A stretch of 64,000 nucleotides of DNA from Tenuifilum thalassicum (GTDB taxonomy: Bacteria; Bacteroidota; Bacteroidia; Bacteroidales; Tenuifilaceae), in contig NZ_CP041345.1 in NCBI RefSeq assembly GCF_013265555.1, positions 682,001 through 746,000 of the forward strand, written 5' to 3'. The notes beneath the pieces are model-generated. The model saw only the letters and a program-made list of their open reading frames with translations. It made no database searches and was not told where the DNA came from. Below are positions 45,564-55,802 of the stretch, in pieces (the stretch's first letter is position 1; each line of letters opens with the position of its first letter). Position numbers and translations under genes: made by a program.

Positions 45564-47402
45564 ATGTCTGATAAGGATAAGATTGTTAATGTTGACGAGG
45601 TCAAGAAGGCTGTTAACATTGGTTCATTTATTGGTGATGGAATTGCACGCCTTTTAATGTACGTTTTAAGACTTAACGAAATTAACAAGAAGTATTCCAA
45701 TGTGGCTAATTTAAGAGGATTAGAATTTTTAACAGCCGCATTAGATATTTTAGAAGTTAAATACGAGATTAATCCTGAAGAGTTCAAACGGCTGCCTTCG
45801 AAAGGACCATTTATAACAGTTTCAAACCATCCGTTTGGCGGAATAGATGGAATTCTACTTTTGAAAATATTGTTAGAGCAAGGACGTGAAGATACACGGT
45901 TGCTTTCAAATTTTCTGATTAAGCGTATCCCCCAGCTCGATGAGTACGTTTTTGCTGTTGACCCATTCGATAACGGAGGCTATAATAAACGGGCTAACAT
46001 CAGCGGGCTTAAGGCAGCTTACAACCATTTGGAGAAGGGTGGTGCTTTGGGGCTTTTCCCTGCTGGTGAGGTATCAACCTATTACGATAATGCCGATGAG
46101 GTTGGTGTTACCGATAAGCACTGGCAGCATTCTATGGTTAAGTTTATTAAGAATGCAAAAGTTCCTGTTGTTCCTATTTACTTTCAAGGGCAAAACAGCA
46201 GATTGTTCCATCTTTTAGGCATGATACACCCTTTGCTCCGTACTGCAAAACTCCCGTCGGAGCTCCTTAATAAGAAAAACCAAACTATTAAGATTCGTAT
46301 TGGTTACCCAATAAGTGTTGCCGAGCAGGATACATATTGCGATGTAGAAAAATTTGGCCGTTTCTTAAGGCTAAAGACATACTCATTAGGCTCTACTATC
46401 GATGTAGATAAGTTTTTTAAATATAAACTTAAATCAGAGCCAGAACCAGAACCAATTATTCCACCAGTTCCTCAAGATGTGGTAGAGGACGAGGTTGCAA
46501 GGCTTATGGACAGTTACCTGCTGTTCAAAAGCAAAAATTACGCTGTGCTTTGCGCTCCTTCGGTGGAAATGCCAAATCTTATGACTGAAATTGGTAGGTT
46601 ACGTGAAATTACATTCCGTGATGTAGGTGAGGGTACCAATCGTAAAATTGATGTTGATGAGTTTGACCTTTACTACTGGCAGCTTTTTATATGGGACGAG
46701 GATGAGAAACGGATTGTTGGTGCATACCGTGCTGGTAAGGGCAAAGAAATTGTCGATAAGTATGGCATTGATGGCTTCTATATTCAAACGCTTTTTAAGA
46801 TTGATAAAGCGTTTACGCCAATACTCGAGCAATCTATTGAACTTGGCCGTTCGTTTATTGTTCCCGATTATCAACGCAAGCCTTTACCCCTTTTCCTTCT
46901 TTGGAAAGGAATTTTATATTTCTTGATTAAAAATCCAGAATATCGTTATCTTATCGGGCCAGTTAGCATCTCAAACAGATTTTCGGATTATTCTAAGGGA
47001 GTGATAATCAGTTTTATGAAATCGAACTATTTCGATCATGATTTTGCGCGTTTCATAAAATCTCGTAATAAGTTTAAGGTGCCAATTAAGGATGAGGAGT
47101 TTAATCTTATTTTTAACAATACTAACGATTTAGGCAAGCTCGATAAGTTTATTCAAGAGGTTGAACCTTTCGATTATCGTATGCCCGTTCTGCTTAAAAA
47201 GTATGTGAAGCTTAACGGGAAAATTATTGGATTTAATGTTGATCCAAAGTTTAATAATGCCCTCGATGGTTTACTAATTCTCGACCTTTTCCAGGTTCCC
47301 ATTGAAACTATAACTTCGCTTTCTAAGGAGATAAATGATAAATCGATTTTAGAGCGATTTAATATCACAGACTATACCTTTGAGGACCAGGAGGTTGAAT
47401 AA
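45564..47402 (+). CDS. OlsF-like bifunctional acyltransferase (PlsC-like plus GNAT-like)
   Basis: A 612-residue two-domain protein. The N-terminal half (about 60-270) is a PlsC-like lysophospholipid acyltransferase with GPFITVSNHPFGGIDGILLL, in which His89 and Asp95 form the catalytic motif (five residues apart, as in several Bacteroidota members). The C-terminal half (about 320-600) is a GNAT-type hemolysin/ornithine N-acyltransferase domain, with EIGRLREITFRDVGEGTN and EQSIELGRSFIVPDYQRK. The arrangement is that of OlsF, which makes acyloxyacyl amino-acid lipids (ornithine or glycine lipids). The amino acid used cannot be read. Ends at a strong terminator. Confidence 0.85.
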   Translation: MSDKDKIVNVDEVKKAVNIGSFIGDGIARLLMYVLRLNEINKKYSNVANLRGLEFLTAALDILEVKYEINPEEFKRLPSKGPFITVSNHPFGGIDGILLLKILLEQGREDTRLLSNFLIKRIPQLDEYVFAVDPFDNGGYNKRANISGLKAAYNHLEKGGALGLFPAGEVSTYYDNADEVGVTDKHWQHSMVKFIKNAKVPVVPIYFQGQNSRLFHLLGMIHPLLRTAKLPSELLNKKNQTIKIRIGYPISVAEQDTYCDVEKFGRFLRLKTYSLGSTIDVDKFFKYKLKSEPEPEPIIPPVPQDVVEDEVARLMDSYLLFKSKNYAVLCAPSVEMPNLMTEIGRLREITFRDVGEGTNRKIDVDEFDLYYWQLFIWDEDEKRIVGAYRAGKGKEIVDKYGIDGFYIQTLFKIDKAFTPILEQSIELGRSFIVPDYQRKPLPLFLLWKGILYFLIKNPEYRYLIGPVSISNRFSDYSKGVIISFMKSNYFDHDFARFIKSRNKFKVPIKDEEFNLIFNNTNDLGKLDKFIQEVEPFDYRMPVLLKKYVKLNGKIIGFNVDPKFNNALDGLLILDLFQVPIETITSLSKEINDKSILERFNITDYTFEDQEVE

Positions 47403-47410
47403 GATTACCC

Positions 47411-47443
47411 CCCCATCAATCCATAAGTTGATGGGGCTTTTTT
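47411..47443 (+). terminator. Rho-independent terminator of the OlsF-like gene
   Basis: CCCCATCAA (47411-47419), 8-base loop, TTGATGGGG (47428-47436), then C and six T. It lies 8 bases past the stop. Confidence 0.85.
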
Positions 47444-47638
47444 AATCTTAAGAATTGTTGACAATTGTTTATCAATTTTAAGATTTCTAATGTTTTTAAT
47501 TTTGATAAATAGTTGAAAAGTTGGCTTAACTCCTTGCTGGTTCTATGTTTATTCGCTTAAAAACCAGTCAAGTTCCTTAAACCATGTTGAATTTAAACCT
47601 TAGGCTTTTCATATTGTCCATATAAAAAACTTTATCCA

Positions 47639-48859
47639 ATGAAAAGATATTTATACCTGGTTGCGCTAATGGCGCTAAGCGCATGTGCTGGAAACGTTAA
47701 AAATGATGAGCAAAGTTTAGAAGAAAAGGCTAAAGCCTTGCATGCCGAAATGGTAACTATTGATACTCATACCGATACACCTTTAAATTTTTTGCGCGAG
47801 GGCTTCGATTTTAGTGGGGAAAATAACTCAGCCATAGGCAGTAAAGTCGATTTGAGAAAAATGGAGGAAGGTGGTTTGGATGCAGCCTTTTTTGCTGTGT
47901 TTATTGGGCAACGGGAGTGTACGCCTGAAGGGTATAAAAAGGCTAATGAGAAAGCACTAAAAATATTCAATGCCATCCACGAGAATGTGGCCAAATATTC
48001 CGACAGGGCAGAAGTGGCTACCTCGTCCGATGATGTTTATAGGTTGAAAAAAGAGGGTAAACGTGCAATATATATAGGAGTAGAGAATGGCTTTCCAATA
48101 GGTGAGGATTTGGATCAAGTTAAGCGTTTTTATGATATGGGCGCACGATACATTACTCTTTGTCATACTCGCAATAATCAGATTTGTGACTCATCAACCG
48201 ATCCCGATGGGCCAAAGTACAATGGCTTAAGCAATTTTGGGCGAGAAGTAGTTACCGAAATGAATAGGTTGGGTATGATGATAGATGTTTCGCACATTTC
48301 TGATAGCTCTTTCTATGATGTATTAGCCCTTTCAAAAGCACCTGTAATAGCTTCGCACAGCTGTGCTCGTGCTGTATGCGACCATCCACGTAATCTCTCC
48401 GACGATATGCTACGTGCCATTGCTAAAAATGGAGGTGTAGTACAGATGTGTGTTTTAAGCGATTACGTTAAAAAAAGTCCCCAAAATCCAGCTCGCGATA
48501 GCGCTTATCGTGCATTAAGGGAAAAGTGGAATAATTTTCGTAATCTTACTCCCGAACAGGAAAAACAAGCCACTTCGGAGTGGTATAAGCTAGAAGAACA
48601 GTTCCCTGGTAGTAGAGCGACAGTTTCGGATGTGGTTGATCACATTGACCATATGGTAAAAGTAATGGGAATTGACCATGTGGGTATTGGAACTGATTTT
48701 GACGGTGGTGGCGGAGTTGAAGGTTGTCGTGATGCATCGGAGATGTATCACATCACAATGGAACTCATTAAAAGAGGGTATTCCGATAAGGATATTCGTA
48801 AGATTTGGGGCGAGAATTTTCTAAGAGTTTTTAGGGAGGTTCAGAAACATAAAGAATAG
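47639..48859 (+). CDS. Membrane dipeptidase (M19 family), lipoprotein
   Basis: A 406-residue zinc dipeptidase anchored as a lipoprotein: MKRYLYLVALMALSAC, Cys16. M19 signatures: ligand His and Asp in VTIDTHTDTPLNF, Glu in GVENGFPIGED, MIDVSHISDSSFYDVL, His and Arg in VIASHSCARAVCDHPRN, and IDHVGIGTDFDGGGGVEG. Hydrolyses L-D or L-L dipeptides. Possibly recycles peptidoglycan or imported peptides released by the secreted proteases encoded nearby; that link is inference. It stands alone between two terminators. Confidence 0.93.
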   Translation: MKRYLYLVALMALSACAGNVKNDEQSLEEKAKALHAEMVTIDTHTDTPLNFLREGFDFSGENNSAIGSKVDLRKMEEGGLDAAFFAVFIGQRECTPEGYKKANEKALKIFNAIHENVAKYSDRAEVATSSDDVYRLKKEGKRAIYIGVENGFPIGEDLDQVKRFYDMGARYITLCHTRNNQICDSSTDPDGPKYNGLSNFGREVVTEMNRLGMMIDVSHISDSSFYDVLALSKAPVIASHSCARAVCDHPRNLSDDMLRAIAKNGGVVQMCVLSDYVKKSPQNPARDSAYRALREKWNNFRNLTPEQEKQATSEWYKLEEQFPGSRATVSDVVDHIDHMVKVMGIDHVGIGTDFDGGGGVEGCRDASEMYHITMELIKRGYSDKDIRKIWGENFLRVFREVQKHKE

Positions 48860-48876
48860 CAGTTCACAGTAAAATC

Positions 48877-48908
48877 AAAAGCCTGATTCCTTGTGGAATC
48901 AGGCTTTT
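48877..48908. terminator. Bidirectional terminator, 14-base perfect stem
   Basis: AAAAGCCTGATTCC (48877-48890), loop TTGT, GGAATCAGGCTTTT (48895-48908). It separates the convergent M19 dipeptidase and ahcY genes and can serve both. Confidence 0.9.
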
Positions 48909-48928
48909 ATCATTATATCAAATATCGA

Positions 48929-50347
48929 TTAGTATCTGTAATGCTCGGGTTTATATGGCCCTTCTGGTTTAACACCAATATATTCTGCTTGCTCAGGAGT
49001 CAAAGTAGTTAGCTTAACTCCAAGCTGTTCGAGGTGCAAGCGGGCAACCTCCTCATCGAGGTGTTTAGGTAGGCGATAAACATCAACAGCTAAATCTTTT
49101 GTCCAAAGTTCAATTTGGGCAAGGGTTTGGTTTGAGAAGCTGTTGCTCATTACAAAGCTAGGATGCCCAGTTGCACAACCTAGGTTAACGAGGCGCCCTT
49201 CGGCAAGAATAAAGATTGAATGGCCATCAGGGAAGATGTATTGATCAACCTGAGGCTTTATGTTTACGCGCTTAACATCCTTTTGTGCGTTAAGCCTATC
49301 CATCTGTATCTCATTATCAAAATGGCCAATGTTACATACAATGGCTTGGTCTTTCATCTTTTGCATGTGCTCATAGGTGATAACATCTCGGTTACCTGTT
49401 GCGGTAACATAAATATTACCTTCAGGGAGGGCATCCTCAACTGTTTTTACTTCAAATCCTTCCATTGAGGCCTGAAGGGCACAGATTGGGTCTATCTCTG
49501 TAACAATAACTCTTGCCCCATATGAGCGCATGCTGTGGGCACAACCTTTTCCTACATCACCATAACCACAAACAACAACTACTTTACCTGCTATCATGAC
49601 ATCGGTTGCGCGTTTAATTCCATCGGCAAGCGATTCACGACAACCATAAAGGTTATCGAATTTGCTTTTTGTAACGGAGTCGTTAACGTTTATGGCAGGA
49701 ATAAGAAGCTCTTTTCTTTCTAGCATTTGGTATAGGCGATGAACACCAGTTGTTGTTTCTTCCGAAACGCCCTTAAGCTCACTTACAAGATTATGCCATT
49801 TGTTAGGATCCTGTTCAATGATGTTTTTAAGTAGGTTGATGATAACCTCCTCCTCATGCGAAGATGCTTTGCGGTTGAGGAATGATTTGTCGTTTTCAGC
49901 TTTATAGCCCCAATGAACAAGAAGAGTTGCATCGCCACCATCATCAACAATAAGGTTTGGGCCTTTTCCATCGGGGAAGGATAGCGCTTGAGCAGTGCAC
50001 CACCAATATTCCTCTAGTGTTTCACCTTTCCAGGCAAAAACAGGAATACCTGCAGCAGCAATAGCAGCAGCTGCATGGTCTTGAGTTGAGAAAATATTGC
50101 AGCTAGCCCAACGTACTTGAGCTCCAAGCTCAACTAGGGTTTCTATTAGCACTGCAGTTTGAATGGTCATGTGAAGCGACCCTGTGATACGTGCGCCATT
50201 TAACGGTTTACTAGGCCCATATTTTTTTCTGAGAGCCATTAGACCTGGCATCTCTTTCTCTGCAATTGATATCTCTTTACGTCCCCATTCGGCCAAACCG
50301 ATATCCTTTACCTTGTATGGTAAAGAAGCTTGAATAACTTGTTCCAT
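48929..50347 (-). CDS. ahcY: Adenosylhomocysteinase
   Basis: Hydrolyses S-adenosylhomocysteine to homocysteine and adenosine in the methyl cycle, using bound NAD+. The 472-residue sequence carries the family substrate region ([35 protein letters not shown]), the NAD-binding Rossmann motif [20 protein letters not shown], the tail motif [20 protein letters not shown] and a C-terminal PYKPEHYRY. No SAH riboswitch is visible. It begins 13 bases after the ribF stop and is likely co-transcribed with it. Confidence 0.96.
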   Translation of the reverse strand: MEQVIQASLPYKVKDIGLAEWGRKEISIAEKEMPGLMALRKKYGPSKPLNGARITGSLHMTIQTAVLIETLVELGAQVRWASCNIFSTQDHAAAAIAAAGIPVFAWKGETLEEYWWCTAQALSFPDGKGPNLIVDDGGDATLLVHWGYKAENDKSFLNRKASSHEEEVIINLLKNIIEQDPNKWHNLVSELKGVSEETTTGVHRLYQMLERKELLIPAINVNDSVTKSKFDNLYGCRESLADGIKRATDVMIAGKVVVVCGYGDVGKGCAHSMRSYGARVIVTEIDPICALQASMEGFEVKTVEDALPEGNIYVTATGNRDVITYEHMQKMKDQAIVCNIGHFDNEIQMDRLNAQKDVKRVNIKPQVDQYIFPDGHSIFILAEGRLVNLGCATGHPSFVMSNSFSNQTLAQIELWTKDLAVDVYRLPKHLDEEVARLHLEQLGVKLTTLTPEQAEYIGVKPEGPYKPEHYRY

Positions 50348-50360
50348 TTATGAATTGTGT

Positions 50361-51350
50361 TTAATGGTTTCTTTTGCTTTCAGCCCGTAAAGTTAAGAAT
50401 AACTTTTTATAACTCTCGATATTTTCATTTTTAAGGGCATCAAGAGCATGGTGTTTATCAATAACAAGTTGCTCTTTTAAATGTTCGATTGAAGGGAATC
50501 GTTTTTCGTCGCGTAATCGGCTTATAAAGGCAATCTCAATGCCTAATGTGTAAATATCTTCGTTAAAATCAAATATGTTAACCTCTATGGTTTGCTTTTT
50601 TGACATCTCAACTGTTGGCCTAAATCCAATATTAAGCATCCCTTTATAAATTCTGTCGTTAACATGGACCATAACGGCATAAACACCTGCTTTAGGAATG
50701 AGTTTTAAGGGATCGTTAGGTCTAATATTTGCAGTTGGAAAACCTAGTTTTCGTCCTATTTGATTCCCATTTTGCACGGCACCGGTTATTAGGTAAGGGT
50801 ATCCAAGCATCTTATTTGCAGATTCAAGACTTCCATCGTTTAGGGCATGCCTAATTTTTGTTGAGCTAATATCAATGTTATTGACCGTAAGGGGAGGAAT
50901 AGTGTTAAATGTAAAATTGAGCTCTTTTGATAGTTTCTCAAGCAATTCTGGATTTCCCCTCGCTCCTTTCCCAAAACGATGATCGCTGCCAATTACAAAA
51001 TGTCTGACTTTAAAATCGTTAACCAAGTATTTTATAAACTCTTCTGCCTCAATATTAAAAAAATCTCTGGAAAACTCTTGAATAATAAGGTAGTCTATAC
51101 CAAGTTTTGCTAAAATTTTTGATTTTTCATTAAGGGTAGTTAGGAATCTAAGTTTTTCTGGGTCTTTGTGAAGGACAAGACGAGGGTGAGGCCAAAATGT
51201 AAGAGCAGCCGATTCTAAGCCCATAAGGTTTGCACTGTGAACCACTTTGCTAACAAGCTCACGGTGACCTAAATGCACTCCATCAAAGAAGCCCATTGTT
51301 AAGGCAAGTTCTTTACCTCTGGTTTGCTGGGGGCGTTGAATAATTATCAT
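50361..51350 (-). CDS. ribF: Bifunctional riboflavin kinase / FAD synthetase
   Basis: Makes FMN from riboflavin and then FAD, using ATP. The 329 residues start at the ATG at 51350 (MIIIQRPQQTRGKELALTMG); an in-frame TTG 33 bases upstream is less likely. N-terminal FAD synthetase domain with nucleotidyltransferase motifs LTMGFFDGVHLGHRELV and HFVIGSDHRFGKGARGN, and ISSTKIRHALNDGSLESAN; C-terminal riboflavin kinase domain with GRKLGFPTANIRPND and the catalytic Glu in QTIEVNIFDFNEDIYT. Followed by ahcY after 13 bases. No FMN riboswitch seen. Confidence 0.94.
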   Translation of the reverse strand: MIIIQRPQQTRGKELALTMGFFDGVHLGHRELVSKVVHSANLMGLESAALTFWPHPRLVLHKDPEKLRFLTTLNEKSKILAKLGIDYLIIQEFSRDFFNIEAEEFIKYLVNDFKVRHFVIGSDHRFGKGARGNPELLEKLSKELNFTFNTIPPLTVNNIDISSTKIRHALNDGSLESANKMLGYPYLITGAVQNGNQIGRKLGFPTANIRPNDPLKLIPKAGVYAVMVHVNDRIYKGMLNIGFRPTVEMSKKQTIEVNIFDFNEDIYTLGIEIAFISRLRDEKRFPSIEHLKEQLVIDKHHALDALKNENIESYKKLFLTLRAESKRNH

Positions 51351-51497
51351 CTTTTTATTTGGCTTACTCACGCTAATTTGCAAAATTTATTCCATGATTA
51401 CTAATAATACCTTTAAAGTGCTTCTTTGATGTTGATTAATATAAGCGTTTCAATGACGAATGGACAGGATGTGTTGATAAAAGATACGGTAAAAAGA

Positions 51498-51524
51498 CTG
51501 CCCCAAGGTAAAATATTAGGGCAG
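51498..51524 (-). terminator. Terminator of the glycogen operon
   Basis: CTGCCC (51498-51503) and GGGCAG (51519-51524) form a 6-base-pair stem with a 15-base loop; on the minus strand it is followed by TCTTTTTACC. It lies just past the synthase-phosphorylase stop and separates the operon from ribF. Confidence 0.6.
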
Positions 51525-51536
51525 CCATTCTTTCTT

Positions 51537-54500
51537 TTATATCCATCGAACAAGGCAAAAATCCATACGATGGGGGAGAATTGGATTTTTGGGGAAGATT
51601 CTTATTCCACATTCAAACGCCCCGGGTTCCATTGGTATAAGCTTTAGCTTATAGGTTACTCTGGACCCATCAATTTCTGCCAATTCAAACTCATGTACGC
51701 GTTTAACTGTTATGTCTTGATTTTCAATCATATCTACAACAACCAGCTCCACACCAATTTCATCTGGGGCAAGAGTACCTAAATCGAGTACAACTTCGGC
51801 TTCATATTCATTCCCTATTAGTATTGGTTCTCGCGACATATCAAGCTGCTTAACCCTTATTACTTCAACCTCGTCCCAATTGCGTGCTATACGTCTTTTC
51901 CATTGCGAAATTTGCTTAGCTTGTTCAAAATCGTCTTCGGCAAGTTCGTTGTACCTATGATACAACTTGTTGTAGAATCGATTCTGATAATCGTTAATCA
52001 TTCTGAGGGTGGTAAAGTTAGATGCAACATCCGACATTGATTTCTTGATAAATGAAATCCATTTAGTTGGGATATCCTCTGTGTTGCGTTCGTAAAATGC
52101 TGGCACAATTTCGTTTTCCAAAGTGGTGTAAATCAACTCAGCATCAAGCTCATCCTGAAATTCTTGTTGAGGGTAAGTTTGCTCAATAGGTAGTGCCCAA
52201 CCTGCATTTTCTCTATATCCTTCAACCCACCATCCATCAAGTACGCTGAAATGCAGTACACCATTCATGACCGCTTTTTGGCCACTTGTTCCGGAGGCCT
52301 CCATAGGGCGAGTTGGGGTGTTAAGCCAAACGTCGACACCCTGTACCATTCGCCTTGCAAGTTCCATGTCGTAGTTTTGGAGGAATACTATTCGTCCGAG
52401 GAAACGAGGCTCTTTTGAGATTTCAATTATCCTTTTTATAATATCCTGACCTGCTTTGTCGTGAGGATGTGCCTTCCCGGCAAAAAATATTTGAACAGGT
52501 CTCTCAGGATTATTTACAAGTTCTGCAAGCCTATCGGTATCCTTAAAGAGTAACCAGGCCCTCTTATAAGTTGCAAATCTACGGGCAAAGCCAATAGTAA
52601 GGACTTTGTCGCTTAAGCGCTCTTTTATTTCAATAACTTGTCGTGGGGTTTCGTATCGAACTAGGTTAGGGTTGCTGAGCCGTTTATTAATAAGTTTGAT
52701 AAGTCGTTTTCGTAGCTTATTTCTAATGTCCCAAATCTTATTATCGGGGATGTTTTGAATGTTGCTCCAGTTGGGTTGGTTATAGCCCAGGTTGTTGTTA
52801 TTGTCAACATCCTCAAGAATTGCTTTCCATTCGCGGGCAGTCCATGTGGGGAAGTGCACACCATTGGTTACATAGCTGATGTGCAGCTCGTTTGGAAAGT
52901 AGCATGGCCACATCCCTGCAAACATTTTTCGGCTAACCTCTCCATGTAGCCAGCTAACACCATTAACCTCTTGCGAGAGTCTAATGGCAAGATGACTCAT
53001 TGAGAATCGTTCGGTTTTATCTCCTGGTGTTAAGCGGCCTAAATCCATGAATTCGTCCCAGGTAATCTTCAAGCGTTCTGGATAATGGGCCATGTATGTA
53101 CGTACTAGTTCTTCGGGGAAAGCATCATGCCCGGCTGGTACTGGTGTGTGAGTGGTAAATAGGCTCGATGCCCTGACTAGTTCAAGCGACTCGTTAAAAG
53201 ATAACTTTTCATCAACAATAAACTTTCTCAATCGTTCAAGGCCAATAAATGCAGCATGGCCTTCGTTTATATGGTATATATCGGCATTAATTCCCAATTC
53301 GTTTAGCGCTCTTATACCAGCTATTCCAAGTATCATTTCCTGCTTAAACCGATTCTCTAAATCGCCTCCGTAAAGATGGTGGGTGATAGTTCTGTCAATG
53401 GGTTGATTTTCTTCCATGTCGGTATCTAGGAGGTAAAGGTCGGTACGACCTACTTCAACTTTCCAAATTCTGGAAAAAACATCTCTACCAGGGAAAGCCA
53501 CCTTAACTGTTATCCATTTCCCATTTTCGTCTCGAACTGGTGTTGCAACGCTTTGTGTAAAGTTTTGTTGGTCGTAAACTGCAATCTGTTGTCCCGATGC
53601 AGAAAGTTTTTGGGTGAAATAACCATAACGGTAAAGCAACCCAACCCCTACCATATCAATGTTTCTGTCTGAAGCTTCTTTAAGGTAATCGCCTGCTAGG
53701 ACGCCTAAACCGCCAGAGTAGAGCTTGAGAGAGCTGTGAAGACCAAACTCCATGCTGAAGTATGCTATTTTTGGCCCCTTTCGTTCATATTTTTTCATCA
53801 TGTATGATGAAAACTTAAGGTAAACCGATTGGAGCTTTTCAACGAAAGCCTCATCTTTCTCTAGCTCTTGGAACTTGGGTAAACTAATTTTTTCCAAGAA
53901 CTCAATGGGGTTGTGTTCGCATTTATCCCAAAGTTCTTTATCGATACTTTCAAACAACTCTTTTGCATCGGTATTCCACGACCACCAAAGGTTTCGAGAG
54001 ATTTCATCAAGAGGTTTGAGCTTTTCGGGTAATCGTTTTTGGATAATAAGTCTAACCCAGTTTGGACGATAATGACGAATCTTATGCTCAACCGTTGGAA
54101 GCACTTCCTCTCTCTCCAACTCCATATACATTTGGGTACGTTCCGCAACTACTCTAAGCGCACTGTCATAGGCTTTAAAGTAGAAGTTGACAAAGTTTTC
54201 CCAAAGGGCAACCCTTGATATTTCTCCAGCGTTAGTTGACAGGTTATCCTTTTCTTCCTGACTGAGGGTAGTGTAGTTGTAAAGTGTTTCTGCTATATGA
54301 TTAATCACTTCGTTATCGTTGCTATCGGTTCTATGAATTACCCGAATAGCATCTTTGGATTTATTGTAGTGCTTGTTTATCCAATCGCCAAAGCCAGCTA
54401 GTGAAGTGGTAATAGTGGGAACTTTAAAGGCTAAACTTTCAAGGGGTGTATATCCCCATGGCTCATAGTACGACGGGAATACGGTTAAATCCATTCCGAT

Positions 54501-55790
54501 AAGTAGGTCGTAGTATGGTTTATTGAAAATGCCGTCATTTCCATTTAGATAGCATGGAACCCAAAAGACTTTAACCTTATCGGACGAAGCATTATTGAGT
54601 CCTAAACTTCTTATTTTTTTTAGAATGATTTCTGATTCTGGATCGTTGAGGTAGTGGGTTACATGAGTATCGTCGAGAATAATATAGCTATCGGTTTCCT
54701 TTGCATCGCGTAGGTTATGGAAAACATCCTTTCTTGGTCCATGATGCCCTGCTGGGATTAAAAGAAAGGCAAGGATTTCCTTTTTCAGATTATTCTCTTT
54801 ATTTAGCTTGGCAAGTGCTTCGAGAAAAACATCAATTCCCTTGTTTTTAAACTCATACCTGCCGCTTATCCCAACAACAATGCTATCTTTTGCAACATCA
54901 TGGGAGAGCATGGCTTCAGCTACTTCGTAAAATTTAATTCTTCCCTCTAAGTGTCGAAGTTTAAATTCTTCATCTGGAGTTGGTATAAATGAATCATCAA
55001 ACCCATTAGGGGTAATAAGGTCAACCTCTTTCCCAAGAAAATGTTTGCATTCCTGGGCGGTTATCTCACTTACCGTTGTAAAACAATCTGCCTCTCGTGC
55101 AGCAATTGATTCCAAGGAGTGTTTTGCAACAACATTGAATTCTTTTGCTTTATGTTCGGGGCTGTATTTATCAATATTACTATAAAGAGGAAGGTTATTA
55201 CCAGCTATACTACGCCCAAGTACAGTGGCATGTGTTGTAAATACAGTGCCAACTTGTGGCATGTTATCCTTAAGGTATAGCAGACCGGTTCCAGTCATCC
55301 ACTCGTGAAACTGGGCTACAACCCTATGTCGTAGGCTAAGATTGAAATTAGTAAAACTTTCAATTACTTTTCCTGCAGCATAGCCAAACAGCGCAGGCTC
55401 TATGTAATCCCATTGCCCCGTAAGCGAATCGAGTTTGAACTTTTCCCATAATATCTTGAAGATTTCATCTTTTTTTGAGATTAAACCCGAAAAATTTACC
55501 AAGATGGCAATGGGTTTACACGGGATGTTCCATCGACCTATCCGGATTGCTAACCCTTGTGAGTTGGCGTGTATTTTCCATGCTTTAAAAAGCTCTTGGT
55601 CTTCAATAAATTCTAGGTTGTTTTCTGAGTCCTTAATAATATCAGGTCCTATGGTGATGTAGTTATTCTTAAGTTCGTTTTCTAGCAACGAGGCTTTGGT
55701 AGATACAACTGTATGTATTCCACCTACCTTGTTACAAACTTCCCAGCTAACTTCAAATAGATAGTCGGGTTTTAGAAGTTTGTCTGTCAT
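51537..55790 (-). CDS. Glycogen synthase (GT3-like) fused to alpha-glucan phosphorylase (GT35)
   Basis: A 1,417-residue two-enzyme polypeptide. Residues 1 to about 555 are a GT3-type (eukaryote-like) glycogen synthase, beginning YLFEVSWEVCNKVGGIHTVV with the sugar nucleotide loop, later HEWMTGTGLLYLKD, GISGRYEFKNKGIDVF, and the E-x7-E motif in FPSYYEPWGYTPLESL (Glu443, Glu451). After a linker (about 555-585) begins an alpha-glucan phosphorylase (KPLDEISRNLWWSW) with YFSMEFGLHSSLKLYSGGLG, ADIYHINEGHAAFIG, and the PLP lysine at 1172 in GTSGQKAVMNGV, ending VRWI. Opposing reactions, polymer extension and phosphorolysis, are thus carried on one chain. Last gene of the glycogen operon, 12 bases after GH57. 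The frame is continuous, so no misassembly is indicated in the sequence. Confidence 0.93.
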   Translation of the reverse strand: MTDKLLKPDYLFEVSWEVCNKVGGIHTVVSTKASLLENELKNNYITIGPDIIKDSENNLEFIEDQELFKAWKIHANSQGLAIRIGRWNIPCKPIAILVNFSGLISKKDEIFKILWEKFKLDSLTGQWDYIEPALFGYAAGKVIESFTNFNLSLRHRVVAQFHEWMTGTGLLYLKDNMPQVGTVFTTHATVLGRSIAGNNLPLYSNIDKYSPEHKAKEFNVVAKHSLESIAAREADCFTTVSEITAQECKHFLGKEVDLITPNGFDDSFIPTPDEEFKLRHLEGRIKFYEVAEAMLSHDVAKDSIVVGISGRYEFKNKGIDVFLEALAKLNKENNLKKEILAFLLIPAGHHGPRKDVFHNLRDAKETDSYIILDDTHVTHYLNDPESEIILKKIRSLGLNNASSDKVKVFWVPCYLNGNDGIFNKPYYDLLIGMDLTVFPSYYEPWGYTPLESLAFKVPTITTSLAGFGDWINKHYNKSKDAIRVIHRTDSNDNEVINHIAETLYNYTTLSQEEKDNLSTNAGEISRVALWENFVNFYFKAYDSALRVVAERTQMYMELEREEVLPTVEHKIRHYRPNWVRLIIQKRLPEKLKPLDEISRNLWWSWNTDAKELFESIDKELWDKCEHNPIEFLEKISLPKFQELEKDEAFVEKLQSVYLKFSSYMMKKYERKGPKIAYFSMEFGLHSSLKLYSGGLGVLAGDYLKEASDRNIDMVGVGLLYRYGYFTQKLSASGQQIAVYDQQNFTQSVATPVRDENGKWITVKVAFPGRDVFSRIWKVEVGRTDLYLLDTDMEENQPIDRTITHHLYGGDLENRFKQEMILGIAGIRALNELGINADIYHINEGHAAFIGLERLRKFIVDEKLSFNESLELVRASSLFTTHTPVPAGHDAFPEELVRTYMAHYPERLKITWDEFMDLGRLTPGDKTERFSMSHLAIRLSQEVNGVSWLHGEVSRKMFAGMWPCYFPNELHISYVTNGVHFPTWTAREWKAILEDVDNNNNLGYNQPNWSNIQNIPDNKIWDIRNKLRKRLIKLINKRLSNPNLVRYETPRQVIEIKERLSDKVLTIGFARRFATYKRAWLLFKDTDRLAELVNNPERPVQIFFAGKAHPHDKAGQDIIKRIIEISKEPRFLGRIVFLQNYDMELARRMVQGVDVWLNTPTRPMEASGTSGQKAVMNGVLHFSVLDGWWVEGYRENAGWALPIEQTYPQQEFQDELDAELIYTTLENEIVPAFYERNTEDIPTKWISFIKKSMSDVASNFTTLRMINDYQNRFYNKLYHRYNELAEDDFEQAKQISQWKRRIARNWDEVEVIRVKQLDMSREPILIGNEYEAEVVLDLGTLAPDEIGVELVVVDMIENQDITVKRVHEFELAEIDGSRVTYKLKLIPMEPGAFECGIRIFPKNPILPHRMDFCLVRWI

Positions 55791-55802
55791 ATCGTTGTGT
55801 TT

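Noticed and set aside
51426-51647. 73-codon plus-strand frame between ribF and the glycogen operon
   Set aside because: It runs over the operon terminator and the end of the phosphorylase; not protein-like.
51537-55790. Misassembly or frameshift as the cause of the synthase-phosphorylase fusion
   Set aside because: The frame passes the junction with no stop, and the linker composition matches both sides; no sign of a join in the bases.
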